DNA from: SAR202 cluster bacterium AC-647-N09_OGT_505m
GTDB lineage: Bacteria > Chloroflexota > Dehalococcoidia > UBA2985
Direction: 5' to 3'
DNA length: 37,362 bases
Assembly (NCBI GenBank): GCA_009391225.1
Contig: VEXC01000011.1
Location: 1 to 37,362 of the forward strand
Positions 1 to 7,459 of the stretch are shown here, in pieces (position 1 is the first letter of the stretch; every line of letters starts with the position of its first letter). The notes below the pieces were generated by a model. The model searched no databases. It was not told where the DNA came from and saw only the letters and a list, made by a program, of their open reading frames with translations. A program made the position numbers and the translations under genes.

Positions 1-1
1 G

Positions 2-124
2 GTGACTGGATTTGTTCTGCTGATCATTGTCGCACTGTTTGCTTTTGGAATCTTCGCGGTGGTTTTCCTTCTGCGCCTCGCGGACAAGCTGTTCAAAGAG
101 AAGGGAACAGAATCAGAGGATTAG
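2..124 (+). CDS. C-terminal end of a small membrane protein (partial)
   Basis: The open frame enters from the left edge and stops at 122-124. It encodes about 20 hydrophobic residues (V, L, I, F, A, G) forming one membrane helix, followed by a short charged tail containing LADKLFKEKG and ending in acidic residues. A GTG at position 2 could be a start, but the frame may equally continue upstream outside the window, so completeness cannot be judged. The family is not recognisable. The gene is convergent with the NAD synthetase gene. Confidence 0.5.
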   Translation: MTGFVLLIIVALFAFGIFAVVFLLRLADKLFKEKGTESED

Positions 125-193
125 GGTGGAGGGAAATCCCTGCCGTAGAGGCTTCGACAATCACCATCTCCAACCTGCGTTTCGAGGCGATGC

Positions 194-1930
194 CTAGAAC
201 TGCTTGTAACGGTTGACAATCGGTAAACGTCGGTCACGCCCGAAAGCTCGCGGAGTGATCTTGACCCCTGGGGGAGCCTGGCGACGCTTGTACTCGTTGC
301 GGTTCACCATGGTGATGACTTTTTGGACCGTCTCTGCGTCGAAGCCCATGCCCACAATGTCGGTGAAGCTACTGTCTTCTTCCACATAGGCACGTAGGAT
401 TGGATCCAGGACCTCGTAGGAGGGAAGGGTGTCCTGGTCTGTTTGATCTGGCTTTAGCTCGGCTGAGGGGGCCTTCTCCAGCACACTGTTTGGGATCGCG
501 TTCTTGGGCTTGCCGTGGTTGTTGCGGTGCCTGGACAGTTCGTAGACCAAGGTCTTGTGTATGTCCTTGATGACGGCAAAGCCGCCTGCCATGTCGCCGT
601 ATAGTGTGGCGTATCCCGTGGCCATCTCGCTCTTGTTCCCTGTGGTGAGAACCATCCAGCCGAACTTGTTGGATATACCCATGAGGATGTTTCCCCTTAT
701 GCGAGTCTGCAAGTTCTCTTCGGCCACGTTGGGCTTGGTGCCTTTGAAAGGGTTCGAAAGCGTATGCAGCATAGCTTCGAAGGCCTCTTCTATGGATACT
801 GTTATCATCTCTATGCCGAGGTTGTGGGCCAGGGCCTGTGCATCCAGCAGACTACCGTCGGAGGAGTACCTGGAGGGCATGGCGACGCCCATGACGTTGT
901 TTTCACCTAGTGCGTCCACGGCAATGGCCGCGGTGAGGCTGGAGTCTATCCCGCCGGAGAGGCCAATGATGACCTTCTCAAAGCCATTCTTGCGTACGTA
1001 ATCCCTAGTGCCTACGACTAGAGCGGAGTATACTTCCGTGAGGGGGCTCAAGGGTTCGAAGATGCTGGGCTCTATGGGCGCTTTGGGTTGTCCCGGGGTG
1101 TAGTCCGAGTGGTGTATTACCTGAGGAACTCCTATGGTACCCGGGGCGGACCGCTCCTTGCGTGGCCTGGGGTCGCGAAGGCGATGGTTGAAGAGAACGT
1201 CTACGTCTAGGTCAACCACCACTAGGTCTTCTTCGAACTCCTTACCTCGGGCCACTATCTCGCCCTTCTGGTTGAAGACCATGCTACCACCGTCGAAGAC
1301 CAGCTCGTCCTGTCCTCCTACCATATTGGTGTAGGAGACGTACACCTCGTTGTCTGAGGCTCGGGTGGCCACCATTCGTTCCCTGAAATCGCGCTTACCG
1401 GCATGATATGGGGAGGCGTTGATGTTGACGATTACCTCGGCGCCGACCTCTCGCTGCACCGCAGTAGGGCCGAGGGCATACCAGATGTCCTCGCATATGT
1501 TGACTCCTATTTGGACGCCGTTGATCACGAAGACAAGGCATTGGTCCCCGCTCTTGAAGTAGCGGTCCTCATCGAAGACGCCGTAGTTGGGAAGGTACAT
1601 CTTGTGGTATATGCCGAGGAGTTGGCCGTCGTGAGCTACAGCGGCGGCGTTGTGGATGTCGCCCTGTGAGTCCACGAAACCAACCACGACGCTGATGTCC
1701 TGGGATTGGGCGACCACCTGGTGCATCTTCTGGATGTTTGCCTGGATGAAGGAGGGTTGGAAGAGCAGATCCTCTGGGGGATATCCGATAATGGCCATCT
1801 CTGGGAAGGCTACTAGGTCGGCGTGTTGTGTTCTAGCCTTCTGGATGTAGTCTAGGATTTTGGCGGTGTTACCATCTAGGTCGCCGACGGTGGTGTTGAT
1901 CTGGGCCATGGCTAGGCGTAGCTTGCGCAA
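194..1930 (-). CDS. nadE: Glutamine-dependent NAD+ synthetase
   Basis: This cytosolic two-domain enzyme of about 578 residues makes NAD+ from nicotinate adenine dinucleotide, ATP and glutamine-derived ammonia, the last step of NAD synthesis. The N-terminal nitrilase-type glutaminase shows the expected triad: Glu in FPEMAIIGYPP (about 44), Lys in YHKMYLPNYG (about 110) and Cys in NICEDIWY (about 146). The C-terminal synthetase half has the PP-loop SGGIDSS (about 325-331) and a downstream TTGNKSE motif. The frame is open 33 codons further upstream. I chose the TTG at 1930 because GAGGGAG lies 8 nt before it and the protein then begins right at the conserved LRLAMAQI strand. The length is normal for the glutamine-dependent class. 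No operon partner is visible. Confidence 0.95.
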   Translation of the reverse strand: MRKLRLAMAQINTTVGDLDGNTAKILDYIQKARTQHADLVAFPEMAIIGYPPEDLLFQPSFIQANIQKMHQVVAQSQDISVVVGFVDSQGDIHNAAAVAHDGQLLGIYHKMYLPNYGVFDEDRYFKSGDQCLVFVINGVQIGVNICEDIWYALGPTAVQREVGAEVIVNINASPYHAGKRDFRERMVATRASDNEVYVSYTNMVGGQDELVFDGGSMVFNQKGEIVARGKEFEEDLVVVDLDVDVLFNHRLRDPRPRKERSAPGTIGVPQVIHHSDYTPGQPKAPIEPSIFEPLSPLTEVYSALVVGTRDYVRKNGFEKVIIGLSGGIDSSLTAAIAVDALGENNVMGVAMPSRYSSDGSLLDAQALAHNLGIEMITVSIEEAFEAMLHTLSNPFKGTKPNVAEENLQTRIRGNILMGISNKFGWMVLTTGNKSEMATGYATLYGDMAGGFAVIKDIHKTLVYELSRHRNNHGKPKNAIPNSVLEKAPSAELKPDQTDQDTLPSYEVLDPILRAYVEEDSSFTDIVGMGFDAETVQKVITMVNRNEYKRRQAPPGVKITPRAFGRDRRLPIVNRYKQF

Positions 1931-2268
1931 TATGATTGCTCCCTCGCATTTTGGCACAGAGTATAGCACACGGGCACGGCAATGCCCTGCACCCACATTT
2001 TCGAGCGTGCCGCAGATGGGCAAAAGCACGCACTAGAGCATCTGTTCGTGCCGGAACTTTATGCGTTTAGGTGTAAAGTGTCAAGGCTCTCCACTTAGAA
2101 AATTCTATCGGTAGCGTTGGGAACAGCACATGTAGCAGGTCAACGAGTTCGCACTGCAATTGACAGTGGGATGTGGTAAACATAGAATGGGCGTAGTGTG
2201 GTAGGAGTGCTTCTGGTGGTGATTGTCTTTCGATGGAGCAGCACTTGGGGCGGTAATGGGGTTGCACT

Positions 2269-2512
2269 ATGGCGACGAAGGCTTATGTGCTGATTGAGAC
2301 TTCGGTTGGCAAGACCCAAGACCAAAGACGTGCTCAGCGTTCTCCAGAAGATGAAAGGGGTTAGGGAGGCCGATGCAGTGACCGGGGAATACGACATTGT
2401 TGCCGTTGTGGAGGCGGAGGACTTGGATAGCATTGGTGAGTTGGTTATCGGGGATATTCACACCATCGGCGGGATTCAGCGGACGACAACTTATCTCTCG
2501 GTGAGTATGTAG
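2269..2512 (+). pseudogene. Lrp/AsnC ligand-binding (RAM) domain protein, frameshifted
   Basis: The gene starts as MATKAYVLIETSVGKT at 2269 in one frame and continues as KDVLSVLQKMKGVREADAV in another frame to the stop at 2510-2512. Joined, it is a stand-alone AsnC-type effector-binding domain of about 78 residues without a DNA-binding domain, with the usual GEYDIVAVVEA core. The break is an exact 7-bp tandem duplication, CAAGACC at 2310-2316 and again at 2317-2323. Removing one copy restores the reading frame exactly. Such small RAM-domain proteins bind amino acids and associate with Lrp-type regulators. Either the gene was recently inactivated, or one copy of the duplication is a sequencing or assembly error. 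Confidence 0.85.
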
Positions 2513-2585
2513 CAAGGTGGTGGGATATATCCCAACCTCAACTCATCCCCCTGTCTTGGGTGAGAAAGTCAGCCTTCCCTCCGAA

Positions 2586-2613
2586 ATTGTTGCGCTCTGG
2601 GACTCGCTCTCAA
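2586..2613 (+). repeat. 28-nt intergenic repeat, copy 1
   Basis: This stretch matches 3623-3650 at 26 of 28 positions and contains the shared core GCTCTGGGACTCGCTCTCAA. It lies about 34 nt before the HIT gene start. Its function is unknown. It has no clear palindrome. Confidence 0.7.
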
Positions 2614-2646
2614 TCACTGTGGATATATAAGTCGATATAGGTGCGT

Positions 2647-2991
2647 ATGGCTGAGGATTGCATCTTCTGCAAGATAGGACAGGGTGAGATTCCCAGCGAG
2701 CTTCTATATCGTGATGATAAGGTATTTGTCATACGAGATATAAACCCTAGGGCACCATCCCATTTTCTGGTGATGCCCTTTGAGCATGTGATTTACCTGG
2801 CCTCCTTTACACAAGATAGCGAGGCTCTGCTTGGGCACCTGGTCCTGGTCGCTAAGGGGTTGGCACAGCGGGAAGGGCTGATGGATAATGGGTACCGGCT
2901 AGTGATTAACCAGGGGTCGGACTCTGGGCAAGAGGTGCCCCATTTGCATCTGCACGTGTTGGGAGGCCGTCGCCTAGGAGCCATGGGGTGA
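2647..2991 (+). CDS. HIT-family nucleotide hydrolase (HINT-like)
   Basis: The 114-residue protein carries the histidine triad near its C-terminus in PHLHLHVLGGR, and the N-terminal motif CIFCKIGQGEIPS is typical of the Hint/PKCI branch. Family members hydrolyse purine nucleoside phosphoramidates and related AMP conjugates in the cytosol; the physiological substrate is usually unclear. The length is normal for the branch. The ATG at 2647 was preferred over the GTG two codons upstream because AGGTG lies just before it. The gene stands alone, 135 bp after the broken Lrp-type gene. Confidence 0.9.
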   Translation: MAEDCIFCKIGQGEIPSELLYRDDKVFVIRDINPRAPSHFLVMPFEHVIYLASFTQDSEALLGHLVLVAKGLAQREGLMDNGYRLVINQGSDSGQEVPHLHLHVLGGRRLGAMG

Positions 2992-3227
2992 TGGTTCGAT
3001 TCTATTGCAAACTTAGGACGAAGGATTGATGATTTGATCTCACCAAGTTGCCACGCTCTGTAATTCTCCAATAGCGATGATGGATACAAAGGTTCCCGGA
3101 ATGATGAGTTGACAAGCCAAACTTCGTCGACACATTCGATTCTGGTGGCATTGGGGTCACAACTCACCATGAGTCTGAGATTTAAGTTTAGGGTGTAGCA
3201 CAGGGATTATGTAAGAGGGGATGAATT

Positions 3228-3545
3228 TTGGCAGTTAAAGATGTAACGCTATCAGACGATGGGATTCACATTCTGTGGGATGATGGACATCCCAGCATTT
3301 ATCCACACAGGTATCTCAGGGGCCATTGTTGTTGTGCTGCGTGTGTGGAGGAGATGACTGGTCGGCGTAGGGTGGCGGAGAAAGACGTGCGGGAGGATGT
3401 TCAGGCGCTGGACTGGATGCAGATTGGGCGATATGCTGTGCAGTTCCTGTGGAGCGATACCCACGATTCCGGTATATACCCATTTGACTTGTTGCGAAAG
3501 CTCTGTCGTTGCGATAAGTGTTTTAGCGGTGAGCCAGACTTGTAA
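3228..3545 (+). CDS. DUF971 domain protein
   Basis: The 105-residue protein consists of a single DUF971 (GBBH-like N-terminal) domain. Visible features are HILWDDGHPSIYPHRYLRGHC at the start, a cysteine cluster CCCAAC about residue 35, and a second cluster CRCDKC near the end. The family is found alone or fused to Mrp/ApbC-type iron-sulfur carrier ATPases and to gamma-butyrobetaine hydroxylase. The cysteines are compatible with metal or Fe-S handling, which is inference. The start is a TTG with GAGGGG about 8 nt upstream. No neighbour explains its role. Confidence 0.85.
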   Translation: MAVKDVTLSDDGIHILWDDGHPSIYPHRYLRGHCCCAACVEEMTGRRRVAEKDVREDVQALDWMQIGRYAVQFLWSDTHDSGIYPFDLLRKLCRCDKCFSGEPDL

Positions 3546-3622
3546 TCGTGGGCTCCTGTGACGCACACCATTGGGTCTTTCGGCAAGCTTAGGGCAACGT
3601 ATGGAAGAGGCCGCCCCACAGG

Positions 3623-3650
3623 ATTGCCGCGCTCTGGGACTCGCTCTCAA
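3623..3650 (+). repeat. 28-nt intergenic repeat, copy 2
   Basis: This copy differs from 2586-2613 only by CC for TT at two adjacent positions. The copies are about 1 kb apart, both intergenic and in the same orientation. Confidence 0.7.
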
Positions 3651-3811
3651 CGTCGATTAATACACAGGTGCCCAAGGCTCAGGCTCGACAAACCGACTTC
3701 GTTGAGACCCTCCATCCCAATGGATTCGTGGTCAGATTTCTTCGTGAGCGAAGGCAGAGGGGATGTGGAATTCGATACGTGAAAGAATCCCGAAAGTTGC
3801 ACTCGTCGTCC

Positions 3812-3840
3812 TTGACACTCCCAATGTCTGGGATTAACAT
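3812..3840 (+). promoter_or_regulatory. Sigma-70-type promoter of rny
   Basis: A perfect -35 box TTGACA (3812-3817), a 17-bp spacer and the -10 box TAACAT (3835-3840) place the transcription start about 70 nt before the rny start codon. Spacing and match are good, but there is no experimental support. Confidence 0.6.
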
Positions 3841-3916
3841 CAGGTGGTGCCCAATATGGCAGGGGCACGGAATTTTCCAGGCTGATTAGCCTGGGCAGAA
3901 AGGAAGGTGCAGGGCA

Positions 3917-5443
3917 ATGGATGTGTTGATAATTGTCCTCGCCGTCCTAATCGCCCTGGGAATAGGGGGAGCTACCGGTTTCTTTATCAGAGCTAGCATT
4001 GTTGGTAGACGGGCGAAGCATGCCAGTGAAGAGGCTGCTCGGGTGCTTGAGGAGGCTGAGGATCAGCGGAAGAGGGCCGTCCTGGAAGCCAAGGAGGAAG
4101 CCCTAAGCATACGCACCTCGGCGGAGGCGGATCTGAGGGAGCGACGCTCGGAGTTGCAGCGTCAGGAGAGAAGGGTGGCCAATCGAGAGGAGAACCTAGA
4201 GCGGCGCTCGGATAACCTGGATCAGAAGGAGAAGGGCCAAGCAAACCGAGAGAAGGGCTTGGAGCAAGAGTATGCTCATTTGGAGGAGATGAAACACAAG
4301 GAGCTAGAAATCTTGGAGAATCTCTCTTCCCTCTCCGCCAGCGACGCCAGGGAACTGCTCATGAGGAAGGCCGAGGACGAGAGCCAGTACGAGGTGGCCC
4401 GCCGCTATAGAGATATTGAGCGGCTTGCTAGAGAAGAGGCGGATCAGAAGGCCCGCAAGGTTGTGACTCTAGCCATTCATCGTTTGGCTTCCGACGTAGT
4501 CTCTGAGAACACGGTTAAGTCTATCCCTCTTCCTAACGACGATATGAAAGGTCGTCTTATAGGGCGCGAAGGACGGAATATTCGCGCAATCGAAGCTGCG
4601 ACAGGTGTTGACCTCATCATAGATGACACCCCTGAGGCCGTTACTATTTCCTGCTTTGATCCCGTCCGTAGAGAGGTGGCCAGACTCGCCATAACTAAGC
4701 TGGTTGCGGACGGCAGGATTCACCCGGCCCGGGTAGAGGAGGTTGTGGAGAAGACCCGCGAGGAAGTGGAGGAGAATATTCGGGAAGAAGGGGAGAGTGC
4801 AGTCTTCGATGCAGGGGTACGGGGACTAAACGCGGACTTGGTCAAGCTATTCGGCCGGCTGAAGTATAGATACAGCTATGGAGAGAATATCCTACAGCAC
4901 AGTGTGCAGGTCTCCCTCCTAGCTGGTATGATGGCCGCTGAGGTGGGTGCAAACGTAGAAGTGGCGAAGGTGGGAGGGTTGCTACACGACATTGGTAAGG
5001 CCCTGACTCACGAAGTGGAGGGGGCCCACGCGGAGATTGGTGCTGAGGTGGCTCGGAGGTATGGAATAGCGCCTGAGATAGAGCGGGCCATTATGGAACA
5101 CCACGACGAGGAACGGGGGTCAATAGAGGCTTTCATAGTCGCTGCTGCGGACGCCATCAGCGCTGCTCGCCCAGGGTCGCGAAGGGATACACTAGAGCAC
5201 TACGCCAAGAGACTGGAGGCCCTCGAGGAAGTGGCACAAAGCTTCCCCGGTGTGGAGAAATCCTACGCTATTCAAGCAGGCCGAGAAGTACGCATTCTGG
5301 TCAAATCCAACGACGTCGATGACGTGACGGCTTCCAAGCTAGCCAGGGACGTGGTGAAGAAGATTGAGGATACGTTGGTATACCCTGGCCTGATCAAAGT
5401 TACGGTAATCCGTGAGACCCGCTCGGTGGAGTACGCTCGTTAG
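3917..5443 (+). CDS. rny: Ribonuclease Y
   Basis: The 508-residue membrane-anchored endoribonuclease initiates mRNA decay. In order it shows one N-terminal membrane helix (about 2-24), a long charged coiled coil rich in Glu, Arg and Lys (about 30-185), a KH RNA-binding domain with IGREGRNIRAIE (about 215-226), and a metal-dependent HD domain with LLHDIGKA (His357-Asp358) and the following EHHDEE. Length and architecture match family members. AGGAAGG lies a suitable distance before the ATG. A strong hairpin follows the stop and a promoter candidate lies at 3812-3840, so the gene is probably monocistronic. Confidence 0.97.
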   Translation: MDVLIIVLAVLIALGIGGATGFFIRASIVGRRAKHASEEAARVLEEAEDQRKRAVLEAKEEALSIRTSAEADLRERRSELQRQERRVANREENLERRSDNLDQKEKGQANREKGLEQEYAHLEEMKHKELEILENLSSLSASDARELLMRKAEDESQYEVARRYRDIERLAREEADQKARKVVTLAIHRLASDVVSENTVKSIPLPNDDMKGRLIGREGRNIRAIEAATGVDLIIDDTPEAVTISCFDPVRREVARLAITKLVADGRIHPARVEEVVEKTREEVEENIREEGESAVFDAGVRGLNADLVKLFGRLKYRYSYGENILQHSVQVSLLAGMMAAEVGANVEVAKVGGLLHDIGKALTHEVEGAHAEIGAEVARRYGIAPEIERAIMEHHDEERGSIEAFIVAAADAISAARPGSRRDTLEHYAKRLEALEEVAQSFPGVEKSYAIQAGREVRILVKSNDVDDVTASKLARDVVKKIEDTLVYPGLIKVTVIRETRSVEYAR

Positions 5444-5463
5444 GAGATATCTCTAGCATTGTT

Positions 5464-5506
5464 GAAGCTTCCATAGCCACCAGGTACAACTGGCTATGGA
5501 GGCTTC
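5464..5506 (+). terminator. Strong hairpin after rny
   Basis: GAAGCTTCCATAGCCA (5464-5479) pairs with TGGCTATGGAGGCTTC (5491-5506) over 16 bp, including one G-U pair, around an 11-nt loop. It starts 21 nt after the rny stop. No T tract follows, so it could act as a 3'-end stabiliser rather than as a classical terminator. Confidence 0.6.
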
Positions 5507-5949
5507 TGTCGGGGCTGTCCATTGTGCTCATATTGCGTGGCGTGCTTCGCACTAACATTCGAATCGCGCCGCGCCCCCAGTCTCGCCATCCTTCCTCTGC
5601 TGGAATCCCTCTGCGTTCCAGTTCCCCTTACTTTATTTTCTTGCTAGAGCCTTTGTGAATGTTGTGTGTGGTTCCGATCCCCAAGAGCATTATTACCTCC
5701 CAGTGATTGACTGAACTGCTGGCACTGGCATTCACTGGGAAGCTATTTTCACCACCTTGATCCAGTCCATTCAATAGCTGATTATCACTGGATTCAGAAT
5801 CCCCAATTATTTACTCGAAACTATTGCTTAGCAGGTTGCAATCAACGGGTAGAATGGTCGGAAAAACAGGGAGATAGGCTCAGATATAAGCAGAGGCAGG
5901 GCCCCACAGAGGAAACCCTACCTCCACAATCCATGTACTATTCTTATGC
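5507..5949. other. Gene-free stretch between convergent genes
   Basis: No convincing coding frame was seen on either strand. It contains a 9-bp inverted repeat, TCCCAGTGA (5698-5706) and TCACTGGGA (5732-5740), with a 25-nt loop, which may be a weak transcript-end hairpin. Nothing else is recognised. Confidence 0.5.
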
Positions 5950-7176
5950 TTAGCTGCTCTGAGCGGTGGCGGTGGAAGCAGTTGGCGCTGCCCGTTCCTG
6001 GGTGCGGCTGATGCCAATCCGCCGGGCCAGGATTACCTTAGCAATGTTAGTGCTCCCTGCAGCGTGGCGTTGACCAGCCGCACCTCGCTGGCTCACCTCC
6101 TGGGCCCCTCCGTGTGGTGCTCCAGGTTCCTTTGTACCCAGGAATCCGTACATCCCGTAAACCTCCCGCACCCTCTTGGCGTTGCGCAGGCCAGACTCTC
6201 TGCCGTGCACATTGGCCACGTTGCCTTCGTGTTGGATTGACATGCGGGCCTGATACATCCAGTACGTTCGCTGGGTAAATAGGCTTTGGACGTGAGCCTC
6301 GATGATTGCATCCATGGACACTTGCTGGATTATGGGGTCGCTGCCCAGGGTGTCGCTGTTCTGCCTGGTCTCCTTAACGTAGCTCACCAGGTTGTCTACA
6401 TCTTTATGTCTGGGTGCGGCATTGCCACGACCTCCGTGCTCAAACTCCAAGTGGGTCCCCATTACCTGCCAACCCTGGTTGACGCCGCCGATGAGGTGGT
6501 CTCCTGGCACACGGACATTATCTAGGAAAATGGCCTGCTTCCTGGCACTTGGCAGGAGTTTCATTTCCCTTAGCTCCAGGCCTTCCGATGGGACCGGAAT
6601 CATGAAGTAGCCGAGATTTCGGTGGCGAGGCGCATCGGGGTCTGTGACCATAGGGCCGGCAAGATACTCTACGTCATATGGGTCACCTATAAATACGTTC
6701 TGGCCGTTGAGGATCCAGTCGTCGCCATCACTTGTAGCTCGGCTTGTTATGCTGGCTAGGTCCGCTCCACCCTGAGGCTCGGTAAGCTTCTGAAAGGCTA
6801 TCTTCTCCCCGTTTAGAAGTGGGGGGAGGAATTTCTGCTTCTGCTCCTCTGTGCCCCATACCAGCAGGGTTTGCATTATCAGAGACCTGCTGGAGCACGG
6901 CTTTGCCCCAGCGCGGGCCATCTCCTCAGACATGATTACTTCGTGGTCAGCAGTTAGGCCCCCGCCGCCATACTCCTTAGCGAAGGTGGGATAGAGCCAT
7001 CCCTTCTCCCCCATCTTTTTCCATAGCTCCCGATAGAACAAGTATTGTTCGTAAGTGAAGTCATCCGCGTCAATGGGGTCCTTCATCTCCTCAGGTACGT
7101 TCTGCTCCAGCCATGTCCGCACTTCCTGTCTGAATCGCTCCTGCTCTTCGGTATATGCAGCCAATGCAAAGTCCAT
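5950..7176 (-). CDS. Acyl-CoA dehydrogenase family protein (paralog 1)
   Basis: The 408-residue protein follows the flavin acyl-CoA dehydrogenase plan: an N-terminal helical part (YTEEQERFRQEVRTWLEQN), a middle beta domain with FQKLTEPQGGADLAS that contacts FAD and substrate, and a C-terminal helical domain. It should oxidise an acyl-CoA at the alpha-beta bond and pass electrons to ETF; the substrate is unknown. At the position of the usual YEGT catalytic Glu of medium-chain enzymes the sequence reads AAGSTNI, so the base may instead be the Glu in LEFEHGGRG. This is inference. The ATG at 7176 has GGAGGG 5 nt upstream; the frame is open much further but without family similarity. It is a clear paralog of 12694-13914 and is divergent from the CoA-transferase gene. 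Confidence 0.9.
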   Translation of the reverse strand: MDFALAAYTEEQERFRQEVRTWLEQNVPEEMKDPIDADDFTYEQYLFYRELWKKMGEKGWLYPTFAKEYGGGGLTADHEVIMSEEMARAGAKPCSSRSLIMQTLLVWGTEEQKQKFLPPLLNGEKIAFQKLTEPQGGADLASITSRATSDGDDWILNGQNVFIGDPYDVEYLAGPMVTDPDAPRHRNLGYFMIPVPSEGLELREMKLLPSARKQAIFLDNVRVPGDHLIGGVNQGWQVMGTHLEFEHGGRGNAAPRHKDVDNLVSYVKETRQNSDTLGSDPIIQQVSMDAIIEAHVQSLFTQRTYWMYQARMSIQHEGNVANVHGRESGLRNAKRVREVYGMYGFLGTKEPGAPHGGAQEVSQRGAAGQRHAAGSTNIAKVILARRIGISRTQERAAPTASTATAQSS

Positions 7177-7459
7177 AAGTACCCTCCAATTTACCAATTT
7201 AGTGGGACGATCTCCTCTATTGTACTGAACATCCAATATGTATTCTTCTGCACCTGAAGTAGGTACAGGCACCAACCACTTTAGGGTAGTGGGATTCACA
7301 GATGCTGTCAAATGCTCTGTCTGAGTCGCAGGTTCATCTCCTGGCGGCATGAGACGTCTTTGAGGTGCATTTCCTGATTGCGCTTCTTGTCCGGATTGCA
7401 ATCGGCTGCTACGATTGTGTATAGGTCTCTGTAGGGTTTGTATTCGAGGAGGTAGAGAA

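Larger units (their letters stand above)
3546..3916. other. Non-coding stretch upstream of rny
   Basis: Short open frames here look like noise. The stretch holds the second copy of the 28-nt repeat (3623-3650), a good promoter candidate (3812-3840) and the AGGAAGG ribosome binding site of rny. Confidence 0.6.

Noticed and set aside
1931..2029. N-terminal extension of 33 residues on NAD synthetase
   Set aside because: The extra residues have no family similarity, and the TTG at 1930 has a well-spaced GAGGGAG right before the conserved first strand.
3558..3889. Two plus-strand frames before rny
   Set aside because: They lie in the region holding the rny promoter and the 28-nt repeat and show no domain or ribosome binding site.
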